From positions 4,246,001 through 4,310,000 of the forward strand of contig CM040744.1 in NCBI GenBank assembly GCA_022829145.1: a stretch of 64,000 nucleotides of DNA, in the 5' to 3' direction. A model generated the notes under the pieces. That model was not told the DNA's origin. It did no database searches and saw only the letters and a program-made list of their open reading frames with translations. The DNA is from Albula goreensis (Eukaryota; Chordata; Actinopteri; Albuliformes; Albulidae). Within the stretch, counting starts at the first letter, position 1; every line of letters starts with the position of its first letter. Of the stretch, positions 42,371 to 54,714 are shown piece after piece. The position numbers were made by a program, and so were the translations under genes.

Positions 42371-42610
42371 GCTCAGTGTACTTTCTCAGGGATTTATCAC
42401 AGGAGTAAAAAAGAAGAAAAATGAAAAATGAAAGAAAAATGAGAGCATTTATTGTTGTTGTTGTGTATGTACTATAATATGTGTCTGGACAACTGTGGAC
42501 AAAAACTGTAATGTTAACTAATTTATAAAGCAACAAATTCTATATAATGCAAAGAAATACTTGAAGCTGCTGTAGCTTTTTACAGAAACATATCAGAAGG
42601 ACTGACCTGG

Positions 42611-42616
<6 letters not shown>

Positions 42617-42674
<58 letters not shown>

Positions 42675-42692
42675 ACGTGTGTGTGTGTGTGT
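42617..42692. repeat. (TG)n microsatellite
   Basis: About 38 TG units with a single CA interruption. Confidence 0.95.
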
Positions 42693-44142
42693 TTGGGAGG
42701 GGGATGCATGGGCAGGAAGAAGGATCATAGAATATCAGTTACACTTGTGAACAAAATATTGTTTGGGTGAAGTTTGCATATATACACACACACAGACATG
42801 CACACTCATAAACTCTCAAAACTTCTCATGCAGGTTTGAGTTATTGTGGTATGTGATGATGTGGGTCGATCTCGCCAAACAGCCCCCCCCCCCCCCCACC
42901 CCATCAGGGCCTGGCACGGCTGAGACAAAACAGCGCCCTCTGTGGTCCACACAGAGACACAAGGCTATGATTGGTTCATATGAGTCCCTCTCAGAATATG
43001 CACAGTAATGCACAGTGATACGGATTCAAGGAGATAATTCACTGGGAACTACAGTCCTTCGTTACGGTTACTGTCAGATAACTTCAGATGAACCATTCCG
43101 CTTTACTCTCTGGCGATGTGATTCAACGCAAAGAGGAGAGTGATTCTCACCACGGATGAATACAAACATTGAATTCACAAATTGTAAAAGTTAAGAACAA
43201 ATATTACAGACTATTGACTGTCTGCTAATTTTTGTTAGACATTTTTGTTTGCTGCTCAGAGCCCTCTCAAAGTGTTAGCTGATTATTAAAAAAAAATAAT
43301 TTAATTATTTTTACCTTCCTGAATGCACACCAGCTTTACACACAGTGTTTCCACGGTCTTGATGCTGTGTCAAAATGGCGTACATGACTGCATCACTATA
43401 ATGTCACAGAGTGCTGTGTCACTATGATGTCAAAGTGACACTCTGAATGTCTGTGTCAAACTGGGCACTGCACCTGTTCTGCTGATCTTAAACTTTGCTG
43501 TTCTGCTGATCTTAAATTCTGCTGTTCTGCTAATCTTAAATTCTGCTGTTCTGCTGATGTTACACTCTACTGTTCTGCTGATCTTGAATTTGTGCTGAAT
43601 GAACAGTTTGCTCTTTGCGGATCCCAGACTTTTCTGTTCTTTCTTTTTCAAGGCGCTTCCACATTTTTCATTCTGTTTTTGTTCTTTGGGGTTCCTCAAA
43701 AGAAGAGCAGTCCTCTTTCTTGCCTTTTGTCTTAACACTCTAAGATCTCCAGATACAGGACTTTCGAAGACCAAATTCCCTTTCATTTGATGAAAGATAA
43801 GTGACTTCAGTGTCTTTAACATTTATCCGAATGGTTCTGAATATATTCTGCTTTTAAAAAAGCGCTTTTTTTATCTGTTGGTGTAAAAAGTTGTTAGTTG
43901 TCTCTTGTTCCCTCGATTTGAATATTCCCAGGAGGTTTTCTTTGGGTTTTGATGTTATTTTAAGAGAGAAGTTATGTTTTCCATTTTATTTATTATTTTT
44001 ATGTGTAATTACATGTCACTGCCTGTGTAACCGTGGTTATGGAACTGATATTAAGATTTTATACGCAAAATTATTTATGTAACTAAATCACTGTTTTATA
44101 TACTTGATAATGATCCAATGATTGCATTTTGTTCTTCTGTTG

Positions 44143-44148
44143 ATTAAA
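44143..44148 (+). terminator. Candidate zswim6 polyadenylation signal
   Basis: ATTAAA on the plus strand, followed within 20 bp by a T-rich stretch, 2.6 kb after the stop. Confidence 0.35.
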
Positions 44149-44414
44149 AGAAACATTTTCTTTAAAATGTTAAATTCATTCTCAGAATTAATTGAATTTT
44201 TTGCATGCTGCTTCCGAGATTTTTCAGAGTGAGAATTTTCCATTGAATGAAAGTCTTTCCATATTCACACCCACATGAATGACCATGCTTTGACCACGTG
44301 TATCATTTAACATCATATCATATTTTATCAGTTAAAACTGAGGGTTTGGTTATGAGGTCCACAGAGAACAGCCCTGGGTGTCCCATAGAATCAGAGACAG
44401 TATGAAGGCTGTTG

Positions 44415-44710
44415 TTTGACCCAGGACTGAAACACCTGACACAGGTAATGAAGGTCCCAGGACTGAAAACCTGACACAGGTAATGAAGGTCCCAGGACTG
44501 GAACACCTGACACAGGTAATGAAGGTCCCAGGACTGGAACACCTGACACAGGTAATGAAGGTCCCAGGACTGGAACACCTGACACAGGTAATGAAGGTCC
44601 CAGGACTGGAAACACCTGACACAGGTAATGAAGGTCCCAGGACTGGAACACCTGACACAGGTAATGAAGGTCCCAGGACTGGAACACCTGACACAGGTAA
44701 TGAAGGTCCT
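44415..44710. repeat. 36-bp minisatellite, ~8 copies
   Basis: Highly uniform unit with 'gaaggtcccaggactggaac' and 'acctgacacaggtaat'. One copy has an extra A. Short spurious frames exist on both strands. Confidence 0.95.
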
Positions 44711-44719
44711 AACTGAAGG

Positions 44720-44898
44720 TCATGATCAGTGGGGTCCGGGTGCTGTAGTTTTGTGCTGTAGAATAGGTACTGCGTTCACACCAGCATTTCTGATTCTATC
44801 GGCTCTCCCTTGACTAGATCGTCCATACACACACAAATACATGAACCATCACACTCATTCACATGTACACAAAAACACACACAGTCACAGACTCACAC

Positions 44899-44938
<40 letters not shown>

Positions 44939-46125
44939 TACTGTGCATACATATTAAGACACACACACACAATGAACATTGTTCCTACAAACTGAAATGA
45001 AAGGGAAGGTGGGAATGGTTGTATGAGGATGAATGATTCACCTATCACCATAGCTCCGTTCTCATGGCGATGGTCTCCCAGCAGATGCATAGTGGCATTG
45101 AGGAGGCTTATGCTGTCTCTCAGATTGGATGATGGACAGGTACTGCGGTGACGGGGGCCATATCTAATTCCCCCTGCACTCCCAGAGTGACAGGCGGCTC
45201 ACAGCTCAAAATGCGAGGCAGGAGGAGCAATGGGCAGCCAGGAAAGCCGCCTGTAAATGCAAGGCTGCTCCAGAATCGGGGGCGAGAGCTCTGCGCTGTA
45301 GGGGGCGGGAGCTCTGTGTTGAAGGGTGTGGCACAGCAGGACTCTGACATGTCTGTCCTCCCCCAGAAACAGAAATATGATTTATTATTAAACCTTATTC
45401 ATTATTAATCAGAGAAATAGTCTTCCAGAATCCTAATGAGGGGACAGTAGAGAGGGGGAGAGAAGGATTCTGCACATCCTGTAAAACACAAGGATCTGAA
45501 AAACTAATGGACTGGTTAGCACTGCAAGGAGGAGAAAGATGAGCTACAGGAGAGTACTGTAAAGCACATTATCTTTGTCTTTGTAAAATCTACAGAAATG
45601 GTGAGTGTAGATGCCCTTTTAATAGACCCTCGGGTTTGAAATGAAGTGCTTATTAATGCTGTAAGTTCATCTGTAGAAGTGCTAGCGTTAGCCCTTCCTC
45701 CCATTGCCATGGTGATTAATGAGGGGGCAGTTAGCCTCCCAGGCCTCATGATACACCTGGTTAAGGGCTGATTTCACAAGCCTCATTACTGCACACTGCC
45801 GTAACCTGACAGAGGATTGACTGCAGCCCCACCACCTCAGCTGGAGGAAAGGACGGGCCAATCCACCTCAGATGGAGATCAAACGGACACCATTAATAAT
45901 CCTGATCTCATTTAAAGTAGCAGTGAATTAAGCTCCTGCAGAGAGGAGCCATTATCCTATCCTATTTTTAATACATATAAGGCTGTATAAATAATGTACC
46001 TGACTAGACAATCATTGCACTTATAATAAAGTACTTGTAACCTGGGCTCAGATTTAAGGGAATGAGAACAGACAAGATGGAGGAGAGCTGTGTCTGACAG
46101 CAGGGCAGTAATTTACTGTGTCAGA
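44720..46125. other. Intergenic region with a possible conserved noncoding element
   Basis: No coding signal. It includes a CA run (44897-44935). The segment 45480-46030 is unique and AT-rich with homeodomain-type TAAT/ATTA motifs, such as 'catggtgattaatgaggggg', and has the texture of a conserved noncoding element. Conservation could not be checked. Confidence 0.4.
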
Positions 46126-46129
46126 GCTG

Positions 46130-46860
46130 CAGGTTGGGGAGGTAGTGTAGCTCAAAGGGGCCGTGTTAGCCTGCTAACTAGCACAGCACAGAGGGGCCAT
46201 GTTAGACTGCTAACCAGTGCAGCACGGAGGGGCCATTTTAGCCTGCTAACCAGCGTAGCTCAAAGGGGCCATGTTAGCCTGCTAACTAGCACAGCACAGA
46301 GGGGCCATGTTAGACTGCTAACCAGTGCAGCACGGAGGGGCCATTTTAGCCTGCTAACCAGCGTAGCTCAAAGGGGCCATGTTAGCCTGCTAACTAGCAC
46401 AGCACAGAGGGGCCATGTTAGACTGCTAACCAGTGCAGCACAGAGGGGCCCTTTTAGCCTGCTAACCAGCGTAGCTCAAAGGGGCCATGCTAGCCTGCTA
46501 ACTAGCACAGCACAGAGGGGCCATGTTAGACTGCTAACCAGTGTAGCACAGAGGGGCCATGTTAGCCTGCTAACCAGCGTAGCTCAAAGGGGCCATGGTA
46601 GCCTGCTAACCAGCACAGCACAGAGGTGTCCTGTTAGCCTACTAACTAGCACAGCACAGACGGGTGATATTAGACTGCTAGCCAGTGCAGCATAGAGGAG
46701 TCCTGTTAGCCTACTAACTAGCACAGCACAGAGGGGCCCTGTTAGCCTACTAACTAGCACAGCACAGAGGGGCCATGTTAGACTGCTAGCCAGTGCAGCA
46801 CAGAAGGGCCATGTTACCCTGCTAACCAGTTCAGCACAGCGGGGCCATGTTGTATTGCTA
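46130..46860. repeat. 36-bp minisatellite with 108-bp higher-order period
   Basis: Unit around 'gaggggccatgttagcctgc' and 'taactagcacagcaca'. Variant marker 'gcgtagct' recurs at 46253, 46361, 46469 and 46577, exactly 108 bp apart, so three different units form a repeated block. The in-frame period gives a spurious ~200-residue frame. Confidence 0.95.
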
Positions 46861-47169
46861 GTACATGCACCATGTTAGTCTAACAGCCAGAGAAGCACGA
46901 AGAGGTGTTACCCGGCTAACCAGCTGGCTAATGACTCAAGTATCTAAAAGACCAGCTGCTTGTTCCCTAAGAAGCAGCAAGAAAACCTTGAACAACCCAG
47001 ACTGAACACAGGAAGAAGAAAGGAGGGTATGAATATATTCCTCTTCACTTTCTGCCAGGGTCAGGTGTGAAAGGGAAATTGCTTCACTAAGTTTGCCAGC
47101 TTGGAGATGAGTGTGACTCTCATGGTGACAAAGAACAGGCCTTCTCTCCCATTCAGACATGGTTCTGCC

Positions 47170-47215
<46 letters not shown>

Positions 47216-48660
47216 TTCGTTAATCTTGCTGGAGATATTCAGTTTGAGTTCTGTCCTTTTTTTAGGGTACTTTTGTACTTCGTGGGCTTTTTACTAAATA
47301 ACATTATTACGTAGCCATGTGGTTTTACTGTTTGCATAGAGGGAGAGCGGAGAGCTGTGTTCCATCTGTCAGTCGAAATAATCCCAATGTCTGGTCAAAA
47401 CACCCACAGAAGCTCACAGAGACCCTGCTCGTTTAACACGATTTTGTCAGTTATGGGGTGCGCCATCGGTTGAGAAATCCAGTGCCTGTTGAGTCTGTGC
47501 TGTCTCTGGCTACCTTGGGCCCTGCCTCCTCTGGAACAAAGATCTCTGTTTGTGACACTGTGAGTGTTACTCCATCTAGTGGTTAGAATCATACTTTCAT
47601 TGGAGAAATGAAAAGTGCACCCATTTATCATTTAACTGGTCCTTTTCAATGCTTTACCAATAAATCCCAATGAAATGGTTTACATCCCAAAGAAAACACA
47701 ATTATTAATCAGATATCATGAAACACGAATGAGCAAAAAGAGATAAAACAACGATAACACCACTATGAGTTTCGTCCTCTGGTTAGTTTTAATCAAGCCG
47801 CGGTTCCCTGGCCACAGCACACATAGCGGACAGCTCTGCTGTCATATTCTTCAGCATTAAGGGCCTCTGTGACAGTTATTTTCAATTCTTATCCCTGTCT
47901 CCTGTCACTGTCTTGTCCAGGAGGTGCTCAAATAATTTTGCCAGCAGGTGGCGCTCCCTCGCCTTTTCACTGTCTCTGTGATGTTACTCTGAGGAAGGTG
48001 GGTGCTGGACAGGTGGTGGATCTTTCTCCTGTCTGCTCGCACAGGTGCAATATGCAGGTTAAGCGTTTGTCAGTTTTAAGGATGTAGGGGAAGTTTGTGA
48101 AACGTCACATGCCACTAAGACAACAAACCAGTTATATCTATTTCATCTATTGTGTATGTCATCTGTGTAACTGAGTGTGACAATCTGAACAACTTCACAA
48201 CAAATCTGCTCTTAAATAATGTCATGTGCCCTTGTCTTCATCCAAGGAAGTGAAATGCCCACACTTCCTCACGTCACAAAGAGCAGACTAACAGGCCTGG
48301 TTTTTTTTCTTTTGCGTCAGTTTAAAGACATTTTTATATGTTGCAATTTCTTGGCTGGTTGAAGAGCGTTACTCATATTTTCCTTTGTCTGTGTATTTGT
48401 GCATGTGGGTGTGGTTATCTGTGTGGTTTTGTATGTGTGTCTCTTTTGGAGTATGTGTGTCTGTGCATTCATGCATGCAAATATGTATGTTTGTGTATAC
48501 TTGTGTCTTTGTGTGCGTTTGTGTTTTCTTTTGTGTGTGTTTGCTTGCAAGTGGGTATCTGTTTGTGCAATTGTGTCTATCTGTTGAACAAAAACACATT
48601 TCTGGTGCCCTACAGCAATGCAAGAGCACTGCCGAGTGCTTGAGTGGGACTACAGGCAGA
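46861..48660. other. Intergenic stretch
   Basis: No coding exon was recognised. It has a TG run at 47173-47212 and a loosely TG-rich stretch (48380-48590). Confidence 0.55.
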
Positions 48661-48664
48661 CATT

Positions 48665-49455
48665 AACACAGAGCTCTCTGTCTCAGAGACCCCACATTAA
48701 CACAGAGCTCTCTGTGTCTCAGAGACCCCACATTAACACAGAGCTCTCTGTGTCTCAGTGACTCCACATTAACACAGAGCTCTCTGTGTCTCAGAGACCC
48801 CACATTAACACAGGGCTCTCTGTGTTTCAGAGACCCCACATTAACACAGAGCTCTCTGTGTCTCAGTGACCCCACATTAACACAGGGCTCTCTGTGTCTC
48901 AGTGACCCCACATTAACACAGAGCTCTCTGTGTCTCAGAGACCCCACATTAACACAGAGCTCTCTGTGTCTCAGTGACCCCACATTAACACAGAGCTCTC
49001 TGTGTCTCAGTGACCCCACATTAACACAGAGCTCTCTGTGTCTCAGAGACTCCACATTAACACAGAGCTCTCTGTGTCTCAGTGACCCCACATTAACACA
49101 GAGCTCTCTGTGTCTCAGAGACCCCACAATAACACAGGGCTCTCTGTGTCTCAGTGACCCCACATTAACACAGAGCTCTCTGTGTCTCAGAGACCCCACA
49201 ATAACACAGGGCTCTCTGTGTCTCAGTGACCCCACATTAACACAGAGCTCTCTGTGTCTCAGTGACCCCACATTAACACAGAGCTCTCTGTGTCTCAGAG
49301 ACCCCACAATAACACAGGGCTCTCTGTGTCTCAGTGACCCCACATTAACACAGGGCTCTCTGTGTTTCAGTGACCCCACACTAACACAGACTCGGTCTCT
49401 GTGTCTGTGTCTTAAAGGCCCCACATTAACACAGAGCTCTCTGTGTCTCACCAGG
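48665..49455. repeat. 36-bp minisatellite, ~22 copies
   Basis: Unit with 'gaccccacattaacacagag' and 'ctctctgtgtctca'. Two main variants (agag/aggg and ttaac/ataac) alternate in patterns. Each GAGCTC is palindromic. The minus strand stays open for ~260 codons because 36 is divisible by three. Confidence 0.95.
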
Positions 49456-51129
49456 GCCAGTTAATCAGCAGTTTCAGTACTCAGTTTGGAGTCCTATCAT
49501 TACTTTTTTTCTTGGAAGATGTTTCATCATTTTGTGTAAATTTGATGTGTATTTTCTCTGGTATTCGAATGGTTCAGAGTTCCAGTTGTGACCCCCGCCC
49601 TGGCGTTTGTTTGTGCTCTGGTTTGAGACATGATTTATCCAGCTGTACACCATTCTGTCCCACAACAACACACAGACAACCTCTCCAACAGCTGTATTTG
49701 CTTTACAAGAGTTTCACAAGGCACTGTGTGTGAGTGAGTGTGTGTGTGTGTGTGTGAGTGTGTTTCCACCCGTTTTCACAGAAACGTAAAAATGTGTCAT
49801 CATCCACCTCTCTCCAGGTCACCTTTGCTCTCTTTGTGTCGGCACTGTGACAATACTGAACATTTTGGTGAACTTTGTCATCCAAACCCCCCCAGCCCCC
49901 AACCACAAAATACACACCTGTTGTTCTGTTGACCCGCAGGGTTCACTTTTAATTTCATAGTAGTGAGGTTCACGAAACGAAAATTAAGGGAACCTCATAT
50001 TAATGTCTGACTTTCCTGGTGTCCTTAACTCAGGTGAAAGCCTTAGTGAACAGGGTAGGGGTGGGACAAGAGCTTGGAATGAGCACTGAAAATGTACTGG
50101 TCCAGTTAGGACAGGGTTTTCAGTAAAATACTTACAGAATAACATTATTAACCATGTGAATCTGTTAATGCCAGGTGTTTTGGCTTTTGTTGACCAAGAA
50201 ACAACAAGTTATTATTAGCTGCAGAGAAGAGCTGAAACTCATAGTTTAAGGTCACTGACATCCTGGCACAGTCTGGGAGTCCTGGGAAAGTGCCTGTGAT
50301 TGGGTAAACCCCTTGAATAGGTATTGTGATTGGGTGAAAGCAACAGTGACAGTTTTTTTCTGCAGGAGTCTCCGCTCTCCTCATGTGTTTTCATCGATTC
50401 CTCCCAAAATTGTTTTGCAATATCTGCTTCAGTGAAAGATTAACGATGAACCAGCATTGGCCAGGGAACTGAGCGCTTTACCTTTGAAACACCGCACAGG
50501 CAAACTGCATGACACAGGACAGAGTCGCACAGGAGCATACGCTGCCCATCATATCCTAGCATGGCCCAGTTTAAGGGCCGGCTTGTGCTACAGCCCAGCT
50601 GTTTCACACTTGATTTAGCCCATCAGCTAATGAAGGGTTTGACTGAATACTGTGGAAACACATACACATGCACACATACTCATACACTCATACTCACACA
50701 CACTCACACACACTGCGAATAGCTGCTCAGCCGAATCTGGCCTGTTTATTTAGGGCCAGAGCAGGGCCTCCATCTGCACCAGCCCCCCTCAGATACAGTC
50801 AGGGGCCTCTGGTCTGAAGGGATGTGAATCAAAACAGAAAAACAGGAAGTGAATCTAACACAGTCACATGCAGTGAGGGGAAGCAAAACAGCATAAAAGT
50901 GTACAGCAAACACTTCATGTCATCAGTGATGGCAGGCAACTAAGGGGTTTGGGCACCCATGCCCAAATAAAATTTTGAATCTTGAGGGTGATGTTGCAGA
51001 AAAATTATAAATAATGAAAATATGTTAAATAAAAACACATACGTTAACATTTTTTTTATAAAGAAATGCATGCCAGAAGTTCAGAATATATTTTAATTTG
51101 ATGTTATCTTGGAGGCTTTTTTTTTAAGT
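49456..51129. other. Intergenic stretch downstream of the GDF15-like gene
   Basis: No coding exon was recognised. The segment near 50560-50800 is unique and motif-rich ('catcagctaatgaagggttt'). It has short TG and CA runs. Confidence 0.5.
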
Positions 51130-51135
51130 TTTATT
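51130..51135 (-). terminator. Polyadenylation signal of the GDF15-like gene
   Basis: TTTATT on the plus strand, i.e. AATAAA on the minus strand, 46 bp beyond the stop codon at 51182-51184. Confidence 0.6.
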
Positions 51136-51181
51136 GTAGTTTTTCCATTTTGTTACTGCCTATCTGTATCATGTAAACGAA

Positions 51182-52796
51182 TCATGAGCATTTGCATTTG
51201 GACACGATCATGTCGTTCAGTGCAGCGATTGTCACTTGGCCGCTGCTGTTGATCTGCATGACGGTCAAAGGCTGGTATCCTGCGGGAACGCAGCAGCTCT
51301 CCGTGACGCTGTCACGACTGACGTGTTGTATCTTTGCCTTGATGTCCGCGTGCGCTGTGGCCGCTCGGTGTTTCTGCGGGCAGCTTCCCTCGCAATGATA
51401 CGCATTGTATTCGCTGGGAGCCAGGATCCACTCCGACCAGCCGATGTCCTGGAAGGACACGCGCATCGTCCGTCTGCAGCAGTGGGGATGACGAGCGTCG
51501 CAGTCCTCTGTTTCCACGTGCCTCCGCGCCCGGCTCTGTGCGTGTACAGCCGCGAGCTGCCAGGTAACAGCAGCCTCGCCGTTTACGCCGCTCCACACGA
51601 CCTTGCGTGGAAGCTGGAGTCCAAGGACACACGCTCCCTGCATGTGTGCCAGGCATCTACGCGCCACTTTCAGAATGTTGTATTTGACCCGACAGACCGT
51701 CGCTTGTTGTCCCTTTCTCACGTCTGAGGTTTTTATTGCTAGTGGATTCACATATTCTGATGTGGAGGTTCTAAAGGTGTGGCCGGAACCGCGGTGAAGA
51801 GAAAATGCACAGCTCCTGTTGTACTCTCGGTGGAAGACCAGCTTCAGCGTCGCGCTTTTCACTCCATCGAGGTGCCTTCTGCAGGAGCTTAGGTCAAAGT
51901 GCAGCTGCGGAGGGGCTTTTCTTAGCTTGCCGTTTTGGTCACTATTTCCCACAAGAAGTCCTTTGAATTTAAACAAAGAAATGGTAGTTAATAGTAATGC
52001 TAGAAAATACCGTTTAATCTGTCGTCAAGGAATGATTGATTAAACTGCCACCTTTAAAAAAATTATGAAAATGTGCATGGAACAGACAAAACAGCAGATA
52101 TCATTTCAGACTATCAGCTGTAGACATATCAGGCATTTAGCAACCACTTAATATACACTGAAATAAGGCTGAATGTAGTTCTGACTTAATTTGTATGTCC
52201 TTAAACACAATACTAAATTTCTCAGAATTAAAGATATGAAATGGAGAGACTGTGTTATGTCTGTGAGCAGAAAGAGCAAACTGAGTACTTAACAGGCATA
52301 CACAGGGCAATGTTTAGCCTTAATTTAACAGAGTCTATATATGTCTAACAGGGGCTACCCGTACAGCAGTAAAATGTTTTTCATAACTAAAGATTTTTCT
52401 GTTGTTCAGAGCAGAATTCTGACAGAACCTAGTCTGGAGCATGAACCCAAACGAAAAGTGCAAAGCAGAGTCCCATTGAGAGCAGAGCAGAGTACAGCGT
52501 GATCCTCCGATCTCTAGTTCTCACCTTTAACCCTGCAGGTTCTGCTCTGGCCGTTCTCCCTGTGGTATGGTTCCCAGTGTGGTCCAGTCCCAGTGTTCCT
52601 GTGGGACCAGCATGGGGCGCTCAGCCTGGGTCAGGTTCCCACTCTGGACACCCTGCTCTCCCCTGGCCCCCTGGGCTCCACCCTGGAGCTCCATGTGGAG
52701 GCTGGACTCCCCCAGAGGAGCAGAGCGGTCACTGGCACTCACGCAGGTGAGGGAGAGGAAGGTAAGGAAGAGTCGATCACAGGTGAGCAGGTGCAT
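51182..52796 (-). CDS. Secreted TGF-beta superfamily ligand, GDF15-like
   Basis: Two coding exons (52532-52796 and 51182-51960) join in phase 1, giving 347 residues. The start MHLLTCDRLFLTFLSLTCVSA reads as a signal peptide, followed by a prodomain. A furin-type RARR site lies at about 232-235. The predicted mature peptide has 112 residues and nine cysteines, at mature positions 7, 14, 15, 43, 47, 76, 77, 109 and 111, ending CKCS. Motifs include QDIGWSEWILAPSEYNAYHC and SCCVPAGYQPL. Human GDF15 also has a 112-residue mature domain, an almost superimposable cysteine pattern and a two-exon gene. The centre also resembles inhibin-beta/activin (GW-x-x-WI-x-AP), but the loop before CCVP has the short GDF15 length. 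Family members act as disulfide-linked dimers on serine/threonine kinase or GFRAL-type receptors; this one's receptor is unknown. The donor (CAGG|gttaaa) is weak. Orthology to GDF15 is not proven. Confidence 0.85.
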
Positions 52797-52924
52797 GATG
52801 AGAGGCAGGTCACAGGTGAGCAGGTGTGTGCTGCCTCCAGTTTGAGCGCCGACCTCACTCTGACACCAGAGCAGCATGGGACAGTCATCTGCTTTCAGCC
52901 TGCCCCACTGACCCCAAAGTGTAC

Positions 52925-52989
52925 TCTGTGACACTCACACACACACTCACACTCACTCTTGCACTCACACACACACACACACTCACTCA

Positions 52990-53033
<44 letters not shown>

Positions 53034-53205
53034 CACACACACACTCACTCACACACACACTCACAGACACATATACACACACTCACTCTCTCTCACACAC
53101 TCACACACATGCATTTCACTCACTCTTGCACTCACACACACACACATTCACACACTCACTCACACACACACATTCACACACACAAACACACACACACTGG
53201 GCCAG
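52925..53205. repeat. (CA)n/(CACT)n microsatellite
   Basis: CA-rich sequence about 130 bp upstream of the GDF15-like start codon. Gives spurious His/Thr-rich frames. Confidence 0.95.
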
Positions 53206-53964
53206 AAGAGCTACAGATGACATGTTGTGCACAGGGCTGGCACCTCTACCCACACAGTGCTATGGCCCTGGAGCCTGTGTCCCAGGAGGGATTAAAAAGG
53301 CTGAGTCAGCATTTTGTTCAGATAACTGCACCATCGATTCGCATGATGTTATCACTCCATAACAGACTCTTCTTCATCACGTCAGACATTTCAGCAGTAA
53401 TGTTCACCTCTGGCCCAGACCGCCATCAAGTGGTGTATTCAGAAACTGCGTTAAAGGTAGTGCAGGTCATTGCAGATATGATAAATTCAATATTATATTT
53501 TTGAATGATAATGTACATTACAGTAAGAATTCATACCGTCATCATTCATTTTTATTAAATCTGCTGTGGTTTTGAGTACTTAATATTTAATATTTGAGGA
53601 AGACTGAAATGTAGGTAATGTGACATGCATTTAAAATAGTTCATTGCAGATTTTATACTTTATCAACAGTTTTAATATTATTTATATTTGTTTATCAGTG
53701 TATATGTTGTAATAATGTTCTTTGCAATTTGTTTGATTGTATCTTGCCAATGACATACACATGATTTTTCTGACAAAAGTCTGTGCTGTAAAAAATAAAA
53801 CTGTAATAAAATTATGTGCACATTACAGAGTTTCTGTCTGCCCTGTTCTGATAGTTTTCATTAGCCTTGTCCTTTGGGTAACTTTGGACAAAAGCATTAA
53901 CCAGATGAAGAAATGCAATACAAATGTAGAGGTCACTAAATATATATCAGGCACTAACTGTAGA

Positions 53965-54345
53965 AGTTTGTAAGAGGAGCAGGGGCTCGGATGCTGCTGC
54001 CGGAGCAGGACTGAGGGGCTGTTTGTAAGAGGAGCAGGGGCTCAGACGCTGCTGCCGGAGCAGGACTGAGGGGCTGTTTGTAAGAGGAGCAGGGGCTCGG
54101 ACGCTGCTGCCGGAGCAGGACTGAGGGGCTGTTTGTAAGAGGAGCAGGGGCTCGGACGCTGCTGCCGGAGCAGGACTGAGGGGCTGTTTGTAAGAGGAGC
54201 AGGGGCTCGGACGCTGCTGCCAGAGCAGGACTGAGGGGCTGTTTGTAAGAGGAGCAGGGGCTCGGACGCTGCTGCCGGAGCAGGACTGAGGGGCTGTTTG
54301 TAAGAGGAGCAGGGGCTCGGACGCTGCTGCCGGAGCAGGACTTGG
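53965..54345. repeat. 55-bp minisatellite, 7 copies
   Basis: GC-rich unit with 'ggagcaggggctcggacgct' and 'gctgccggagcaggactgag', nearly identical copies. The 55-bp period shifts frame each copy, yet stops are absent on the minus strand in two frames. Confidence 0.95.
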
Positions 54346-54544
54346 CAGCAGTGGCCTCAGGTTCCATGTCATGCCATGGCTGTGTCTTTGGCCTGAATAC
54401 CCATCTGTATAAATAGCAAATGAGCCTGATGTCTGTTACATAAGAGGATCTCAGTTAAGGACATCTGCTCAATAAAATAAACATGTAACATTTAGATCGG
54501 AGGAACCCAAACCTGAGGCCAGCGCTAACCTGAAACAGGGCTGT

Positions 54545-54712
54545 CCTTAAGGTGCCTAAGCCTGACTTAGGGCGGTCCTTAGGGTGCTTTAACCTAAAAT
54601 AGGGCTCTCGTTAGGCTGCTTTAGCCTGACTCAGGGCTCTCGTTAGGGTGCTTGAACCTAAAATAGGGCTCTCCTTAAGGTGCGTTAGCCTGAGATAGGG
54701 CTCTCCGTAGTG
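54545..54712. repeat. Short ~36-bp tandem repeat
   Basis: Four to five degenerate copies of 'agggctctcgttagggtgct' plus 'ttaacctaaaat'. Confidence 0.8.
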
Positions 54713-54714
54713 CG

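Larger units (their letters stand above)
41543..44170 (+). other. Probable zswim6 3' UTR
   Basis: Begins at the zswim6 stop. It is AT-rich with long T and A runs. It includes a GGGGCGGGGTTATGAGGAGG-type minisatellite (42165-42370), a long TG run (42617-42692), and a 24-bp repeat ('ctgttctgctgatcttaaat', 43475-43580). A late ATTAAA at 44143-44148 could be the polyadenylation signal. The extent is inferred. Confidence 0.4.

Noticed and set aside
46090-46695. 201-codon plus-strand frame
   Set aside because: Product of the 36-bp/108-bp minisatellite.
48663-49451. 262-codon minus-strand frame
   Set aside because: Entirely inside the 36-bp minisatellite; purely periodic 12-residue repeat.
44415-49455. 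CRISPR-like arrays with 36-bp periods
   Set aside because: No unique spacers between repeats, and the context is a vertebrate genome; these are minisatellites.
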